NCBI GenBank assembly: GCA_963815185.1
Contig: CAWFGC010000010.1
Location: forward strand, 81,138 to 145,137
DNA length: 64,000 bases
Source of the DNA: SHZL01 sp963815185
GTDB taxonomy: Bacteria; Pseudomonadota; Gammaproteobacteria; Xanthomonadales; SZUA-36
Reading direction: 5' to 3'
The notes beneath the pieces were generated by a model. The model searched no databases and was not told where the DNA came from. It saw nothing but the letters and a program-made list of their open reading frames with translations. Of the stretch, positions 9,656 through 19,806 are shown one piece after another; within the stretch, counting starts at the first letter, position 1, and each line of letters starts with the position of its first letter. The position numbers were made by a program, and so were the translations under genes.

Positions 9656-11151
9656 ATGCTGGACAGGACCGTTACCGACTGGCGCGCCGCCAGTGACCAA
9701 CTGGCTTTCGAAGGCCGCGCATTTATCAATGGACGTTATGTGGATGCGCTTTCCGGCGCCACGCGCATCACCTTCAATCCCGCCAACGGCAAAGAACTGA
9801 CGGCCGTGGCGAATTGCGGCCCCGAGGATGCGGACCTGGCCGTGGCGGGCGCGCGCAAGGCATTCGCAAGCGGCGTCTGGTCGCAGATGGCGCCGGCCGA
9901 GCGCAAACGGATATTGGTCCGCTGGGCCGAGCTGATCGAACAGCATGCCGAGGAACTGGCGCTGCTGGAATGCCTGGATGTGGGCAAACCGATTTCGGAC
10001 ACGCTGAATGTGGATGTGCCGTCCGCGGTGCGCACGATACGCTGGAGCGGCGAGGCCATCGACAAGGTGTATGACGAAATCGCGCCGACGCCGGCCGGCA
10101 CGCTGGCGCTGGTGCAGCGCCTGCCTCTGGGCGTCATCACCGCCATCGTGCCGTGGAATTTCCCGTTTTCGACCACTGCCTGGAAACTCGGCCCCTCGCT
10201 TGGCCACCGGCAACTCGGTGGTGCTCAAGCCGGCATCCAATACCCCGCTGACGGCGATCCGTGTGGCCGGGCTGGCGGCCGAAGCCGGGCTGCCGGACGG
10301 TGTGCTGCAGGTCCTGCCCGGACCCGGCGGCAGCCTGGGCAAACACCTGGCGATGCACATGGATATTGACGGCCTCACCTTCACCGGTTCGACTCCGGTG
10401 GGCAAATTGCTGATGCAATATTCCGGGCAATCCAACCTCAAACGCGTGTTTCTGGAACTGGGCGGCAAGAGCCCGAACATCGTATTTGCCGACGCCAACC
10501 TGAAGAAGGCCGCCGCGCTGGCTGCCACAGCGGTGTTCTACAACGGCGGCCAGACCTGCACCGCCGGCACGCGGCTGATCGTGGAGGAAAAAATCCACGA
10601 CGAGTTTCTCGAACTGGTGACCGCACGCGCCCGCAAGTGGATGCCCGGGGATCCGCTGGACCCGGCAACCGCGATGGGCCCGATGATCGATGCAAGCCAA
10701 TTTGACACGGTGGCGGAATACGTCGGCGTCGGTCACGAAGAAGGCGCCAAATTGGTGTTCGGTGGCGGACAGATCGATGCAAGATAGCGGCGGATACTAC
10801 CATGAACCCAGCATTTTCACCGAAGTTACCAACTCAATGAGAATCGCCCGGGAAGAAATTTTCGGCCCGGTCATGTCCGTTCTGACCTTTCGCGAAGCCG
10901 CAGAAGCGGTCGCCATCGCCAATGATTCCATCTATGGCCTGGCCGGCGCGGTCTGGAGCAATGACATCAACACCGCACATAAAGTGGCGGCGGCGGTGCG
11001 CGTCGGCACCATGGGCATCAACAACTACTTCGGCGGCGACATCACCGTGCCGTTCGGCGGCTTCAAGCAAAGCGGCAACGGCCGCGACAAGTCGATCCAC
11101 GCATTCCATGATTACACCGAGCTGAAAACCACCTGGGTGGAGTTCGACTGA
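9656..11151 (+). pseudogene. puuC: Aldehyde dehydrogenase, PuuC-like, two frameshifts
   Basis: NAD(P)-dependent aldehyde dehydrogenase resembling gamma-glutamyl-gamma-aminobutyraldehyde dehydrogenase PuuC along its length (FINGRYVDA, LECLDVGKPI, AIVPWNFPFSTTAWKLGP, FGGFKQSGNGRDKSIHAF, ELKTTWVEFD). The catalytic Cys is in GGQTCTAGTR and the general base Glu in LELGGKSPN. Two single extra bases, near 10198 (CGCTTGGCC) and 10785 (GCAAGATAG), split the frame; without them the length is about 497 residues, normal for the family. PuuB lies 4 kb downstream and a class III aminotransferase 9 kb upstream, which supports putrescine degradation. A betaine-aldehyde dehydrogenase role is the main alternative. 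Confidence 0.85.
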
Positions 11152-11185
11152 GCCCCAAAGACGGGGCAACTGACCGGAAGCCGGC

Positions 11186-12550
11186 ATGCACGATCTGACC
11201 ACAGGGCCGGTCGCCGCCCACCTGCGCCGCCAGGCGATCCCGTTTTCGCTCGGCCTGGTGGCGATTTTCTCCTTCGAAGCGGTCGACCTGTTTTTCATTT
11301 CGCGCCTGGGCGATGCCCCCCTGGCTGCGGTCAGCTTCACGTTTCCGATCATCTGGCTGATTTACGCCATCGGCATGGGCTTCGAAGTCGGCGCGGCTTC
11401 GTGCATCTCCCGCGCCATCGGCCGGCGCGATGAAGGCGCGGCCCGCCGCCTGACGACGGATACCGCGGTGCTGGCCAGCCTGGTACTGGCCGTGATGGGC
11501 CTGGTGGGACTGGCCACCATCGAGCCGGTATTTACCCGCCTGGGCGCCACACCCAGGCTGATGCCATTGATCCATGATTACATGGGCATCTGGTTCTGGG
11601 TCGCCCCGACCGATGCCTGCCTGTGGACCAGCCTGGCCTCGATCCGCGCGCGCGGCAACAGCCGGCTGGAGGCCAAGCTGATTACGATGGCGGCCCTGCT
11701 CAACCTGGTGCTGGATCCGCTACTGATATTCGGTTTGCTCGGCTTTCCGCGCCTGGAAATCCGCGGCGCCGCATTGGCCACGCTGATCTCCAACGCCACC
11801 GTGCTGGCATTCGCGCTGCTGTACCTGGCCGGGCGGCTGAAGATATTTGCCAACCCGATCGCGCCGCTGAAGGAGATTTTCGCTTCCTGGCGGCACATGC
11901 TCAGCATCGGCATTCCGGCCATTGCCAGCAACGCCATCATTCCGCTGTCCAACGCCATCGTCGTGGCGATGATCGCGGGCTACGGGGTCGATGCGGTCGC
12001 CGGTTTCGGTATCGCGATGCGCGTGGAGCCGATGGCGCTGATCCCGTTCTACTCATTATCGGCGGTCTCCAGCCCGTTTTTCGGCCAGAACTTCGGCGCC
12101 GGCCAGTTCGAGCGCCTGCTGCAGGCGCGCCGCATCATCACCCGTTTCTGCGTCGTTTTCGGCATCGCGCTGGCGCTGTGCATGGCTGCCCTGGCGCGGC
12201 CATTGAGCGGCCTGTTCAGTCACGCCCCCGAGATCCAGGATGTGGCGGTGCATTACCTCTGGCTGGTGGCCTGGGCCTACGGCGCCCACGGCATGGTGAT
12301 GGCCTGCAATGCGGCTTTCAACGGCACCGGCCGGCCGCTGCCGGCCATGCTGATTTCAGCAGCGCGGGTGATCTTCGTGTTCCTGCCGCTGGCCTTGCTC
12401 GGCCGGTTTCTGCTGGGTATCGAGGGGATTTTTCTCGCCACCAGCATTTCCAATCTGTTGGTGGCGATACTGGCATTTACCTGGCTGGGGCATCACATCC
12501 GGTCCCATGACGGCCATGCTCCGACCAGATCGCTTCCACCCAGCCCCTGA
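11186..12550 (+). CDS. MATE-family efflux transporter
   Basis: 454-residue inner-membrane protein with about 12 hydrophobic segments in two similar halves, typical of MatE cation or drug antiporters. N-terminal FEAVDLFFISRLGDAPLAAV and VGAASCISRAIGRRD match the family, as does the second-half SSPFFGQNFGAG. It follows the aldehyde dehydrogenase by 34 bases and may share its transcript. Its last 74 bases overlap the convergent gene at 12477-13346. Confidence 0.92.
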   Translation: MHDLTTGPVAAHLRRQAIPFSLGLVAIFSFEAVDLFFISRLGDAPLAAVSFTFPIIWLIYAIGMGFEVGAASCISRAIGRRDEGAARRLTTDTAVLASLVLAVMGLVGLATIEPVFTRLGATPRLMPLIHDYMGIWFWVAPTDACLWTSLASIRARGNSRLEAKLITMAALLNLVLDPLLIFGLLGFPRLEIRGAALATLISNATVLAFALLYLAGRLKIFANPIAPLKEIFASWRHMLSIGIPAIASNAIIPLSNAIVVAMIAGYGVDAVAGFGIAMRVEPMALIPFYSLSAVSSPFFGQNFGAGQFERLLQARRIITRFCVVFGIALALCMAALARPLSGLFSHAPEIQDVAVHYLWLVAWAYGAHGMVMACNAAFNGTGRPLPAMLISAARVIFVFLPLALLGRFLLGIEGIFLATSISNLLVAILAFTWLGHHIRSHDGHAPTRSLPPSP

Positions 12551-13346
12551 TCGTCAGCGCTTCCTGCCAGCGGTCCGAGAGTTCCGCACCCTGTGCATCG
12601 GTGATGGCGTAGGCGGGCGGCCCCAACTCGCACAGGAATACCAGCGTCGCATCGGCGGCATTACGCTTGCGCCACATGGCGATGCCATCGCGCCACCAGC
12701 TTTTGAATTGCTCCACCCAGGCCTGGTGTTGCGGAAAATCGATCTGGATCTGTACCTGTTCGCGGTTGGCGACCCGGCCCTGGAAGCAGTCCGAGCGTTC
12801 GAGCACCCGCAGCATGTGCGCGCGGTCCGTTTCGCGCAGCGGCAGGCGCATTTCCCGATCCACGACAAAGTGGGAAAGATCGGCGCACAGGCGCATCTCC
12901 GGCACGGCCTCGAGCATGCGCAGCGTGTAGTGCAGATCGTTCAGCAAACTGTCGCGATGGGTTTCGAACAACAACGGTATATCCACCTCAGCCGCCTCGA
13001 CCATCCAGCGCCGGACCACCGGTACGCCGCCGGCCACCGTCATGGGCATCACCCCGCCGATGGCGTTCACATGACAGGCGTTCATCGCCCTGGCTGTCTC
13101 CAGCAAAGGACGCATCTCCTCCACGGTGTAGGGAAAGGCATTGATCATGCATTTGAGGCCGTACTTCTCGAACAGCGGTTGCAGCGCCAGGGTTTGCGGG
13201 ATTTCCGCCACCGCCGGATCCAGACACATGCCGTGATAACCGGCCGCGGCCACCATCGCGAAGTTTTCCTCCATCGGGCGCTCCGGCTTGCCGGGCTGGC
13301 GCAATTCCATCGCCCATAAGGATTGAAACACTTCCAGTTTTTGCAT
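12477..13346 (-). CDS. Sugar phosphate isomerase/epimerase-like TIM-barrel protein
   Basis: 289-residue protein resembling the xylose isomerase-like TIM-barrel (AP_endonuc_2) group. Likely metal-binding or active-site positions are in PLLFETHRD (E, H), LCADLSHFVVD (D, H) and the C-terminal LCELGPP (E). It could be an isomerase/epimerase of a sugar or inositol derivative; no specific substrate is indicated. The first gene downstream of the desaturase on this strand (33 bases apart), it probably lies in one transcript with it and the MTHFR-like gene. The C-terminal tail overlaps the MATE gene. Confidence 0.75.
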   Translation of the reverse strand: MQKLEVFQSLWAMELRQPGKPERPMEENFAMVAAAGYHGMCLDPAVAEIPQTLALQPLFEKYGLKCMINAFPYTVEEMRPLLETARAMNACHVNAIGGVMPMTVAGGVPVVRRWMVEAAEVDIPLLFETHRDSLLNDLHYTLRMLEAVPEMRLCADLSHFVVDREMRLPLRETDRAHMLRVLERSDCFQGRVANREQVQIQIDFPQHQAWVEQFKSWWRDGIAMWRKRNAADATLVFLCELGPPAYAITDAQGAELSDRWQEALTIRGWVEAIWSEHGRHGTGCDAPAR

Positions 13347-13378
13347 GGCTTGATTTTCGCTGCAGTCGGTAGTTCGAA

Positions 13379-14419
13379 TCAGAATGACGTCAAAAAGGAA
13401 ACCGCGTTGCCGCCATAATTGCGCACGTCCTTGCAGGCCTGCAGGTAATCCGCGCCCATCGCGTTCTGCTCCGCATCAAACGGGCCGCCTTCGTGCATCA
13501 CGCGCTGCACGCGAAAGCGGTGGTACATGCGCAGTTGCGAGGAGAACGGAATGAAGCGTTGCGGATCGGTGCCGAATTTCTTCCGATCGTAGGCCGGCAG
13601 CTTGTACCAGGCCACCGTCGGACGCGCATGGTGCGCATTGTGAAAACCGAAATTCAGCACCAGCCAGTTCAACTGCTCCCAGCGCAGCGACAGCGGACAA
13701 CTGAAGGTGTGTTCCTGCTCGGTGGCGCGGCCGCCAAAACGCGAAGGCGGATTGTTTTCGAACAATGTGGGGTTGGGCCCGTAATCGTGATGCGTGCTGT
13801 CCATCAGCCGCAAGACGTGGATCATCAACAGTTGGGCAATGACATAGCCGATCGCTGCCCAGGGGAATATCACCAGTACCGTGAAGAAAATGCCGCCACG
13901 CAGGAGGATCACGATCACATTGCGCAGACGCTGATCGCGCCTTTGAGGAATGACAAAGGAAGTGAGCACCATGATGCCGCGCATGATCAACTCATGCGCC
14001 GGGATGTAAATCCATTCGAGTAATTGGGTCAGGCGATAGACCAGGCGGTGGCTTTGAAAAAACGGCGCATACTCCCACCACACGGCATCGTCGTTGTCCA
14101 TGTGGTGGCGAAAATGCTTGTAACGGATGTCTTCGAAGGTTCCATAAGCGGAGCCGGCAATCCAGTTCAGCACCCGCCCGAGACGCGCATTGTTTTCGTT
14201 GGCCCGGAACACGGTATTGTGGCCGCATTCATGGATCATGTAGGCCGCGATGACCATACCGTGCGCCAGCAGCAATATGGCTGCCCCATAGACGGCCCCA
14301 ATGCAGGGCGAAAACAGCCCGGCAAGACCAAAACCATATGCCAAAAAGGCATAAAGAACGGCCCCACTGTGATATATCAGTCCGCTCGGTTCATGAAATA
14401 AGGCGCTTGATGATGCCAT
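13379..14419 (-). CDS. Membrane fatty acid desaturase
   Basis: 346-residue integral membrane di-iron desaturase. The three histidine boxes are visible: HECGHN early, HFRHH about 40 residues later, and HNAHH near the C-terminus, with four hydrophobic stretches between them. Family members insert double bonds or hydroxyls into acyl chains, or oxidise alkyl substrates. Start ATG at 14419. It lies 24 bases after the MTHFR-like gene and 32 bases before the TIM-barrel gene, all on the minus strand. Acyl specificity cannot be inferred. Confidence 0.88.
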   Translation of the reverse strand: MASSSALFHEPSGLIYHSGAVLYAFLAYGFGLAGLFSPCIGAVYGAAILLLAHGMVIAAYMIHECGHNTVFRANENNARLGRVLNWIAGSAYGTFEDIRYKHFRHHMDNDDAVWWEYAPFFQSHRLVYRLTQLLEWIYIPAHELIMRGIMVLTSFVIPQRRDQRLRNVIVILLRGGIFFTVLVIFPWAAIGYVIAQLLMIHVLRLMDSTHHDYGPNPTLFENNPPSRFGGRATEQEHTFSCPLSLRWEQLNWLVLNFGFHNAHHARPTVAWYKLPAYDRKKFGTDPQRFIPFSSQLRMYHRFRVQRVMHEGGPFDAEQNAMGADYLQACKDVRNYGGNAVSFLTSF

Positions 14420-14443
14420 TAAAGTAATCTCAGCCCTTTTGAA

Positions 14444-15322
14444 TCAAGATCTTAAGCCCGCCATGCGTACCGCTTCAAGCAGCATGGCCGGTTCCCCCGG
14501 CGTCATCAGGTTGGCCCCGGAGACCCCGGGGATGTCCTGCAGCTTCTGCAGGATTTCCGCGCAGATGATGATGCCCTCCTGTTCCGGATCCCGGGCTTGG
14601 GCAAGTCTTCGCACGAACTTTTCCGGCATCAAAGAGCCGCGCAGGTTCTCTTGCAGCCAGCGCGCCGAAGTTGCTGACGGCAGCACCGCCACACCGACCA
14701 GGACCGCACAACGCCAGGTGAGCTTGGCCGACACCAGATGATCCATGTAACGGCGCAGGGCTTTCATATTGAAACACAACTGGGTCTGGACAAAATGCGC
14801 CCCGGCGTCCGCGCGTGATTGCAGCGCGCGCGGCTGCCAACCCGACTTGGGGTTGAACACGGTAGTCGTGGTGCCGATCAAAAAATCCTGCACCCCGGCA
14901 ACCGATTCGTCTTCACCCAACTGCCGTGCGACCGTAATCAGATCCACCCCACTGAGTTCAAACACCTGCTGTGTCGCCGGCTTGTAATCGGCCGGCAATT
15001 CCTCGCCGCGCATCAGCAGCACACTGCTCACACCGGCAACGCCGAGCCCGATCAGGTCACTTTCCAGCGCGATGCGGTTGCGGTCGCGGCCGGACAGATG
15101 CACGATCGGATCCACCCCTGCTTCCAGCACAATCCGTGCTGCAGCCTGCGCCGACATTTGCAGGCGCCCGCCAGGACAGTCGGGCACCTGGACCGCATCG
15201 AACACCTCGGCCAGCAAGCGCGCCTGCTCACCAAGCTGCGCGGCGTCCGAGCCACGGTCCAGCGCCAGATCGGCACTGAGCACAAATTTTTGCGTACGGA
15301 TGGCGTCTCTGAACCGAATCAA
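14444..15322 (-). CDS. Methylenetetrahydrofolate reductase-like protein
   Basis: 292-residue flavoprotein of the MetF/MTHFR TIM-barrel family. Supporting segments are VHLSGRDRNRIALESDLIGLG, LLMRGEE, and AGAHFVQTQLCFNM, equivalent to the usual GADFxxTQ strand. The N-terminus is shorter and more divergent than classical MetF, so it may reduce a one-carbon folate released by demethylation rather than serve methionine synthesis. First gene of a probable minus-strand unit with the desaturase and TIM-barrel genes. Confidence 0.8.
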   Translation of the reverse strand: MIRFRDAIRTQKFVLSADLALDRGSDAAQLGEQARLLAEVFDAVQVPDCPGGRLQMSAQAAARIVLEAGVDPIVHLSGRDRNRIALESDLIGLGVAGVSSVLLMRGEELPADYKPATQQVFELSGVDLITVARQLGEDESVAGVQDFLIGTTTTVFNPKSGWQPRALQSRADAGAHFVQTQLCFNMKALRRYMDHLVSAKLTWRCAVLVGVAVLPSATSARWLQENLRGSLMPEKFVRRLAQARDPEQEGIIICAEILQKLQDIPGVSGANLMTPGEPAMLLEAVRMAGLRS

Positions 15323-15347
15323 CGACTACTCTCCAAGGCCAGGGCGG

Positions 15348-15392
15348 GGTCAGAGTACCATTTTCTTCGCTGGAGAAAATGGTACTCTGACC
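15348..15392. repeat. Perfect 19-bp inverted repeat, GGGGTCAGAGTA family (family C)
   Basis: Arms 15348-15366 and 15374-15392 are exact reverse complements (GGTCAGAGTACCATTTTCT) around a 7-base loop. It lies between divergent genes, so it is not a terminator for either. Related GGGGTCAGAGTAA copies occur at 38055-38146 and 63937. Confidence 0.75.
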
Positions 15393-15427
15393 GCAGATGC
15401 TTCAATGTCCCCTGGGGGGAAATCCTC

Positions 15428-16719
15428 ATGCAAGCCGAACACCAAAAACAGGAACACACATCATCTTATTACGCCGCCAGCGCCAATGAAAAAACACGCT
15501 ACCCCGTTCTACAGGGCGGCCACAGCGCCGACATCTGCATCGTCGGCGGCGGTTTTACCGGGGTGGCCTCGGCGCTGACGCTGGCCGAGCGCGGCTACAA
15601 GGTGGCGCTGGTCGAAGCCAACCGCATCGGCTGGGGCGCTTCGGGCCGCAACGGCGGCCAACTGATTGGCGGCTTCAGCGGCGACAAAAAGATCGTCAAA
15701 CATTTTGGCGAAGACGTTGCCAGGACCGTCTGGGACATGCGCTGGCGCGGCCACGAAATCGTGCACGAGCGGGTGAAGAAATACGCGATCGACTGTGACT
15801 TGAAATCCGGCTACATCGACGTCGCCAAGAACCGGCGCGAGACCGGTTACCTCGAAGAGGATATGGCCCAACTGGAAAAATACGGGTTTCCGTGGGAATA
15901 CCGCCTGCTCTCCAAAGCCGAAACGCAGGAGACGATCGGCACTGACGCTTATGTCAGCGGCCTGATCAACATGCGCAATGGCCATTTGCACCCGCTCAAC
16001 CTCTGCGCCGGCGAAGCCAGGGCCGCACACAAGCTGGGCGTTCAGATCTTCGAGCATTCACCGGTGACCCGCATCGTGCATGGCCCCAAGCCCAGGGTGG
16101 AAACGCGCACAGGGTCATGTCGAAGCGCAGACCGTGGTGCTGGCCGGGCATATATTTCACCGGCTGGAACAACAGCGGCTGTCCGGCACGACCTTCAAGG
16201 CCGGCAGTTACATCATCGGCACCGAACCCTTGCCGGCCGAGGTCCGCAAGGCAGATCAACCCGCGCGACCTGGCCGTATGCGAAATCAGCAACATCCTCG
16301 ATTACTATCGCCTGTCCGCGGACGGGCGCCTGCTCTACGGCGGGCGCATCAACTACTCCGGCCGCGAGCCGTCCAACATCCGCGCGGCGGTTGAACCGCG
16401 GATGTTGAAGGTCTACCCGCAATTGAAGGGCGTGAAGATCGACTACCAGTGGGGCGGCAGTATCGGCATCGTCATCCGCCGCATCCCGATGGTGGGGCGC
16501 ATCGACGGCAACATTTACTATGTGCAGGGTTATTCCGGACATGGCGTCAACACCACGCACATGATGGGCGAAATCGTCGCCGACGCCGTCGGCGGCACCC
16601 TGGAACGTTTCGACCTGTTCGCCAAAATGCCGCAGATCCGCATTCCCGGCGGCAACGCATTCGGCAATCAGCTCGTGGCGCTCGGCATGCTGTATTACCG
16701 ATTGAAGGACCTGCTTTAG
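15428..16719 (+). pseudogene. puuB: Gamma-glutamylputrescine oxidase PuuB, two frameshifts
   Basis: FAD-dependent oxidase of the DAO family. The N-terminus EHTSSYYAASAN, ADICIVGGGFTGVASALTLAE (dinucleotide fold) and GASGRNGGQL match PuuB of E. coli closely, as do the late segments YPQLKGVKIDYQWGGS and YVQGYSGHGVN. PuuB oxidises gamma-glutamylputrescine to the aldehyde used by PuuC, releasing ammonia and H2O2. The frame shifts near 16104 and 16255; joined, the protein is about 430 residues, normal length. No PuuA or PuuD is in the window. Given similar +1 shifts elsewhere the breaks may be sequence errors. Confidence 0.88.
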
Positions 16720-16819
16720 GCCCTGCGGGTGCTTTTCTTTGTATTTGGAAGCCAATTGCTCTAAATTTAGACAGCAAAGAAATCACTGGCGTCTGATATT
16801 CAATCGACTGGTGTAGGCC

Positions 16820-17431
16820 ATGCCCAACATTTCAGATTCATACGGCAAGTACGATGCAAACGCACTCAAGGAGCCCATGGGCGAATTGCTCGGGCTTGCC
16901 CGCGGCTTGATGGCGGACCAGAAACTGGGTGATAGCGAAATCGAGTACCTGAACGAGTGGCTGGGCAAACGCCACGATATCAAGGCGACTTTCCCGGGGA
17001 ACGTCATTTACGAACGGATCGGGGAGGTACTCGCGGATGGCGTAATTACCGAAGAGGAGCGGGAACACCTGGTTCTGACCCTGAATGCATTGATCGAAGG
17101 CCGGCTGGAAGAGCTCTCCGATGAGGTTGACGTAAGTGAGTTTTGGTTCGACGAAGTGGATTCGATTGAATTCCCAAACACCCGCTTCAGCCTCACGGGT
17201 AACTTCGTCTATGGACCCATCACAGTGTGCAAGATGGTTATCGAGAATCGCGGAGGTGTCGTCATTCCGGTCAGCAACCAGGTACCGCAATTCCTGGTGG
17301 TCGGCGGACTGGGGGTCGATGAATGGCGCACGGGAGGGCTTGGTGCAGACATTGAAAAGGCGCTCAAGCTGCGCGACAAAGGCATTCCGCTGAAAATCAT
17401 TTCCGAAGACAACTGGGTCTCCCAATTGTAA
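16820..17431 (+). CDS. BRCT-domain protein with a helical N-terminal domain
   Basis: 203 residues. The C-terminal half (about 120-200) is a BRCT domain like that ending bacterial DNA ligase: RFSLTGNFVYGP, IENRGGVV, FLVVGGLGVDEW and GIPLKIISEDNW. The N-terminal ~100 residues are helical and acidic with two repeats of the type LADGVITEEEREHL, resembling TerB-like modules. No nuclease or ligase motif is present. It stands alone between puuB and a convergent HD protein. Probably a DNA-damage or replication-associated factor; this is inference. Confidence 0.7.
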   Translation: MPNISDSYGKYDANALKEPMGELLGLARGLMADQKLGDSEIEYLNEWLGKRHDIKATFPGNVIYERIGEVLADGVITEEEREHLVLTLNALIEGRLEELSDEVDVSEFWFDEVDSIEFPNTRFSLTGNFVYGPITVCKMVIENRGGVVIPVSNQVPQFLVVGGLGVDEWRTGGLGADIEKALKLRDKGIPLKIISEDNWVSQL

Positions 17432-17447
17432 ACGCTGTTACAGGCCA

Positions 17448-18140
17448 CTAAAGCGTTTTCAGACCATCGGTTTCCTGCCGCAACGCGTCGAGGAATGACT
17501 TCAGCTCGGATTGAAGCGCCGGCACCCGTCGCTTGCCCGCCGGACTGAGGACACCGGCAGGCACCTGGGCAAGATTGTCATCCAGCATCTTGATCACCTT
17601 GGGACCATCGGGGTCGCCGCCGTTCGGATCGACCAGCGCCATCACGCGTGCAACACCGATCGCACCGAGCCAATCGAGGGCATCAGCATCGTGCAGGTAG
17701 AGCGCTTCGGGACCTGACGGCTGGCGATCGAACATGTGGGTGCGTATCGCGCCACTGACCGCTTCGATCTTCGCCATCGGGAAATCCGTGTCTTGAAGCA
17801 CCGAGCCGACGATTCGGGCCGCCTCGTCGGCATGGTCGATGCCTTCCTTTTCCCGGTCCCAAGGGGCAAACGCCGCCATGTCATGCAAGTAGGCCGCAGC
17901 AAAAAGGACATCGTCATCCAGGCTCACCCCATCCTCCAGCGCGAGCGCCTTGGCCAACTCATAATCGCGCACCGAATGCGAGTATCCCCACGCCGGATGG
18001 TGAAAGTGCTCCTGGGCAAAATCCCGCACGGTGGCGTGCCAGTCAGGCGAATCCTCGGCAGCCCACGCCCCGCAAACCCACACCATCAACGCGAGCGCCA
18101 CCAGCCCTGCGAGCACCCGGGCCTTACTGCAAAATGTCAT
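17448..18140 (-). CDS. Exported HD-domain phosphohydrolase
   Basis: 230 residues with a signal peptide (cleavage near AWA|AE, residue 28). The HD metal site is visible: H55 in GYSHSVRDY, H86-D87 in YLHDMAAF, H103 in IDHADEAA, and later DADALDWLG. HD proteins of this compact type hydrolyse phosphate esters or nucleotides, and an exported version is less common. It is transcribed toward the BRCT gene with 16 bases between stops. Substrate not inferable. Confidence 0.8.
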   Translation of the reverse strand: MTFCSKARVLAGLVALALMVWVCGAWAAEDSPDWHATVRDFAQEHFHHPAWGYSHSVRDYELAKALALEDGVSLDDDVLFAAAYLHDMAAFAPWDREKEGIDHADEAARIVGSVLQDTDFPMAKIEAVSGAIRTHMFDRQPSGPEALYLHDADALDWLGAIGVARVMALVDPNGGDPDGPKVIKMLDDNLAQVPAGVLSPAGKRRVPALQSELKSFLDALRQETDGLKTL

Positions 18141-18252
18141 CGACTTTTCTCCTGCATTGATGGTTCAAACAAGACATATTACCTAACCCTCGACCGCGCG
18201 CACACTTCTAAGCGAGAATACCACTCTTGCCGCTCAAACCCTGGAACCTGCC

Positions 18253-19806
18253 ATGCGCCATTTCATCATCGGCCTGATTCTTGTCACGCTCGCCGCTTGC
18301 CAGGGGCAGGATGCTGCCGAACAACCATCGCCAACGGTGGCTGCAGCGGTGCCCTCGTCCTGGTTGATCACCCACGTTACTGTGATCGATGGTTCCGGCG
18401 CACCGGGTTTTGCCGGCACCGTGCGCATCGATGGCTCGCAGATCGTCGACGTGGGTGAGCTGCGACCATTGCCTGGCGAGGCCGCCATTGACGGCGCCGG
18501 GTTGGTGCTGGCGCCGGGATTCATCGATACACACAGCCACATGGACGCCGATCTCTTCGACCAGCCCGAAGCGCTAGCCGCGGTAAGCCAGGGCATCACC
18601 ACGATCATTGCCGGACAGGACGGATTTTCCTCCTACCCGCTGGCTGACTTCATCCAGCACCTGTCGCAACAGCCAGCGGCGGTAAACGTGGCATCCTATG
18701 CCGGCCACAACACCCTGCGCGGCGAGGTCATGGGCAAGGATTACCGGCGTAAGGCGAGTGACGGCGAAGTCGAACGCATGCAAATCCTGCTGCTGGGAGA
18801 ACTCGAATCCGGCGCACTCGGCCTTTCCACCGGCCTTGAATACGACCCGGGCATTTATTCCGACCCGGACGAAGTGTTGCGACTCGCCAAAGTGGCGGCG
18901 CAGCATCACGGGCGCTACATCAGCCACATACGCAGCGAGGACCGTTACTTTGAAAAGGCGCTGGACGAAATCATCAACATCGGCCGGGTCACCCGCATGC
19001 CGGTGCAGATTTCACATATCAAGCTGGCGATGAAGCGCTTGTGGAGCCGCGCCCCCGAGTTTGTGGCCCAACTCAATGCCGCCCGCGACGAAGGCATCGA
19101 CATCAGCGCGGATATCTATCCTTATGAATACTGGCAGTCCAATCTGATGGTATTGCTGCCCGGGCGGGACATTACCGATCGCAAGGAGGTCGAACTCGCA
19201 CTCACTGAACTGGCGCCGCCGGACGGATTATGGATGACCCAATTCGACCCGCAGCCCGAGTATGTGGGCAAAACGCTGACCGAAATCGCGGACTTGCGCC
19301 ACACCGATCCGGCGACCGCCTTCATGCAGCTAATTTCTGAATCAATGGCGATGGAGAAAGAAACGGGCGAACCGGCCGATACCATCATCGGCACCAGCAT
19401 GACCGAGGAAGACATCCTGGCCTTGCTCACCTGGCCCCATACCAATATCTGCACCGATGGCGGGCTGGTGGACTTGCACCCGCGCGCCCGTGGCTCGTTC
19501 CCTCGCGTGTTGGCCCGCTATGTCCGGGGAATGGGCCGCCTGTCCCTGACCGAAGCCATCCACAAGATGAGCGGCCTGTCCGCCGCCCACATGGGCATTA
19601 CCGACCGCGGCCTGATCCAGGCCGGCCAGGCTGCCGATCTGGTGTTGTTCGATCCCGCCACCATAATCGACAATGCAACGCCACAGGACTCGCAAGCCTT
19701 GAGCACCGGCATCAGCCATGTATGGGTCAACGGCCAGACCGTCTATGAAAACGGCGCCGCCAGCGGCAATCATCCCGGCAAGTTCATTCGCAGAGAGAGC
19801 CTTTGA
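18253..19806 (+). CDS. N-acyl-D-amino-acid deacylase (D-aminoacylase), lipoprotein
   Basis: 517-residue amidohydrolase. A lipobox (LVTLAAC, Cys16) suggests membrane anchoring. LAPGFIDTHSHMDADLF carries metal ligands H94 and H96; later ISHIRSED, QISHIKLAMK and ICTDGGLVDLHPRARGSFPRVL are characteristic of D-aminoacylases, which release free D-amino acids from N-acyl-D-amino acids. The stop overlaps the TTG start of the next gene, a DgcN-like protein, indicating translational coupling and a joint role in D-amino-acid metabolism. Confidence 0.88.
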   Translation: MRHFIIGLILVTLAACQGQDAAEQPSPTVAAAVPSSWLITHVTVIDGSGAPGFAGTVRIDGSQIVDVGELRPLPGEAAIDGAGLVLAPGFIDTHSHMDADLFDQPEALAAVSQGITTIIAGQDGFSSYPLADFIQHLSQQPAAVNVASYAGHNTLRGEVMGKDYRRKASDGEVERMQILLLGELESGALGLSTGLEYDPGIYSDPDEVLRLAKVAAQHHGRYISHIRSEDRYFEKALDEIINIGRVTRMPVQISHIKLAMKRLWSRAPEFVAQLNAARDEGIDISADIYPYEYWQSNLMVLLPGRDITDRKEVELALTELAPPDGLWMTQFDPQPEYVGKTLTEIADLRHTDPATAFMQLISESMAMEKETGEPADTIIGTSMTEEDILALLTWPHTNICTDGGLVDLHPRARGSFPRVLARYVRGMGRLSLTEAIHKMSGLSAAHMGITDRGLIQAGQAADLVLFDPATIIDNATPQDSQALSTGISHVWVNGQTVYENGAASGNHPGKFIRRESL

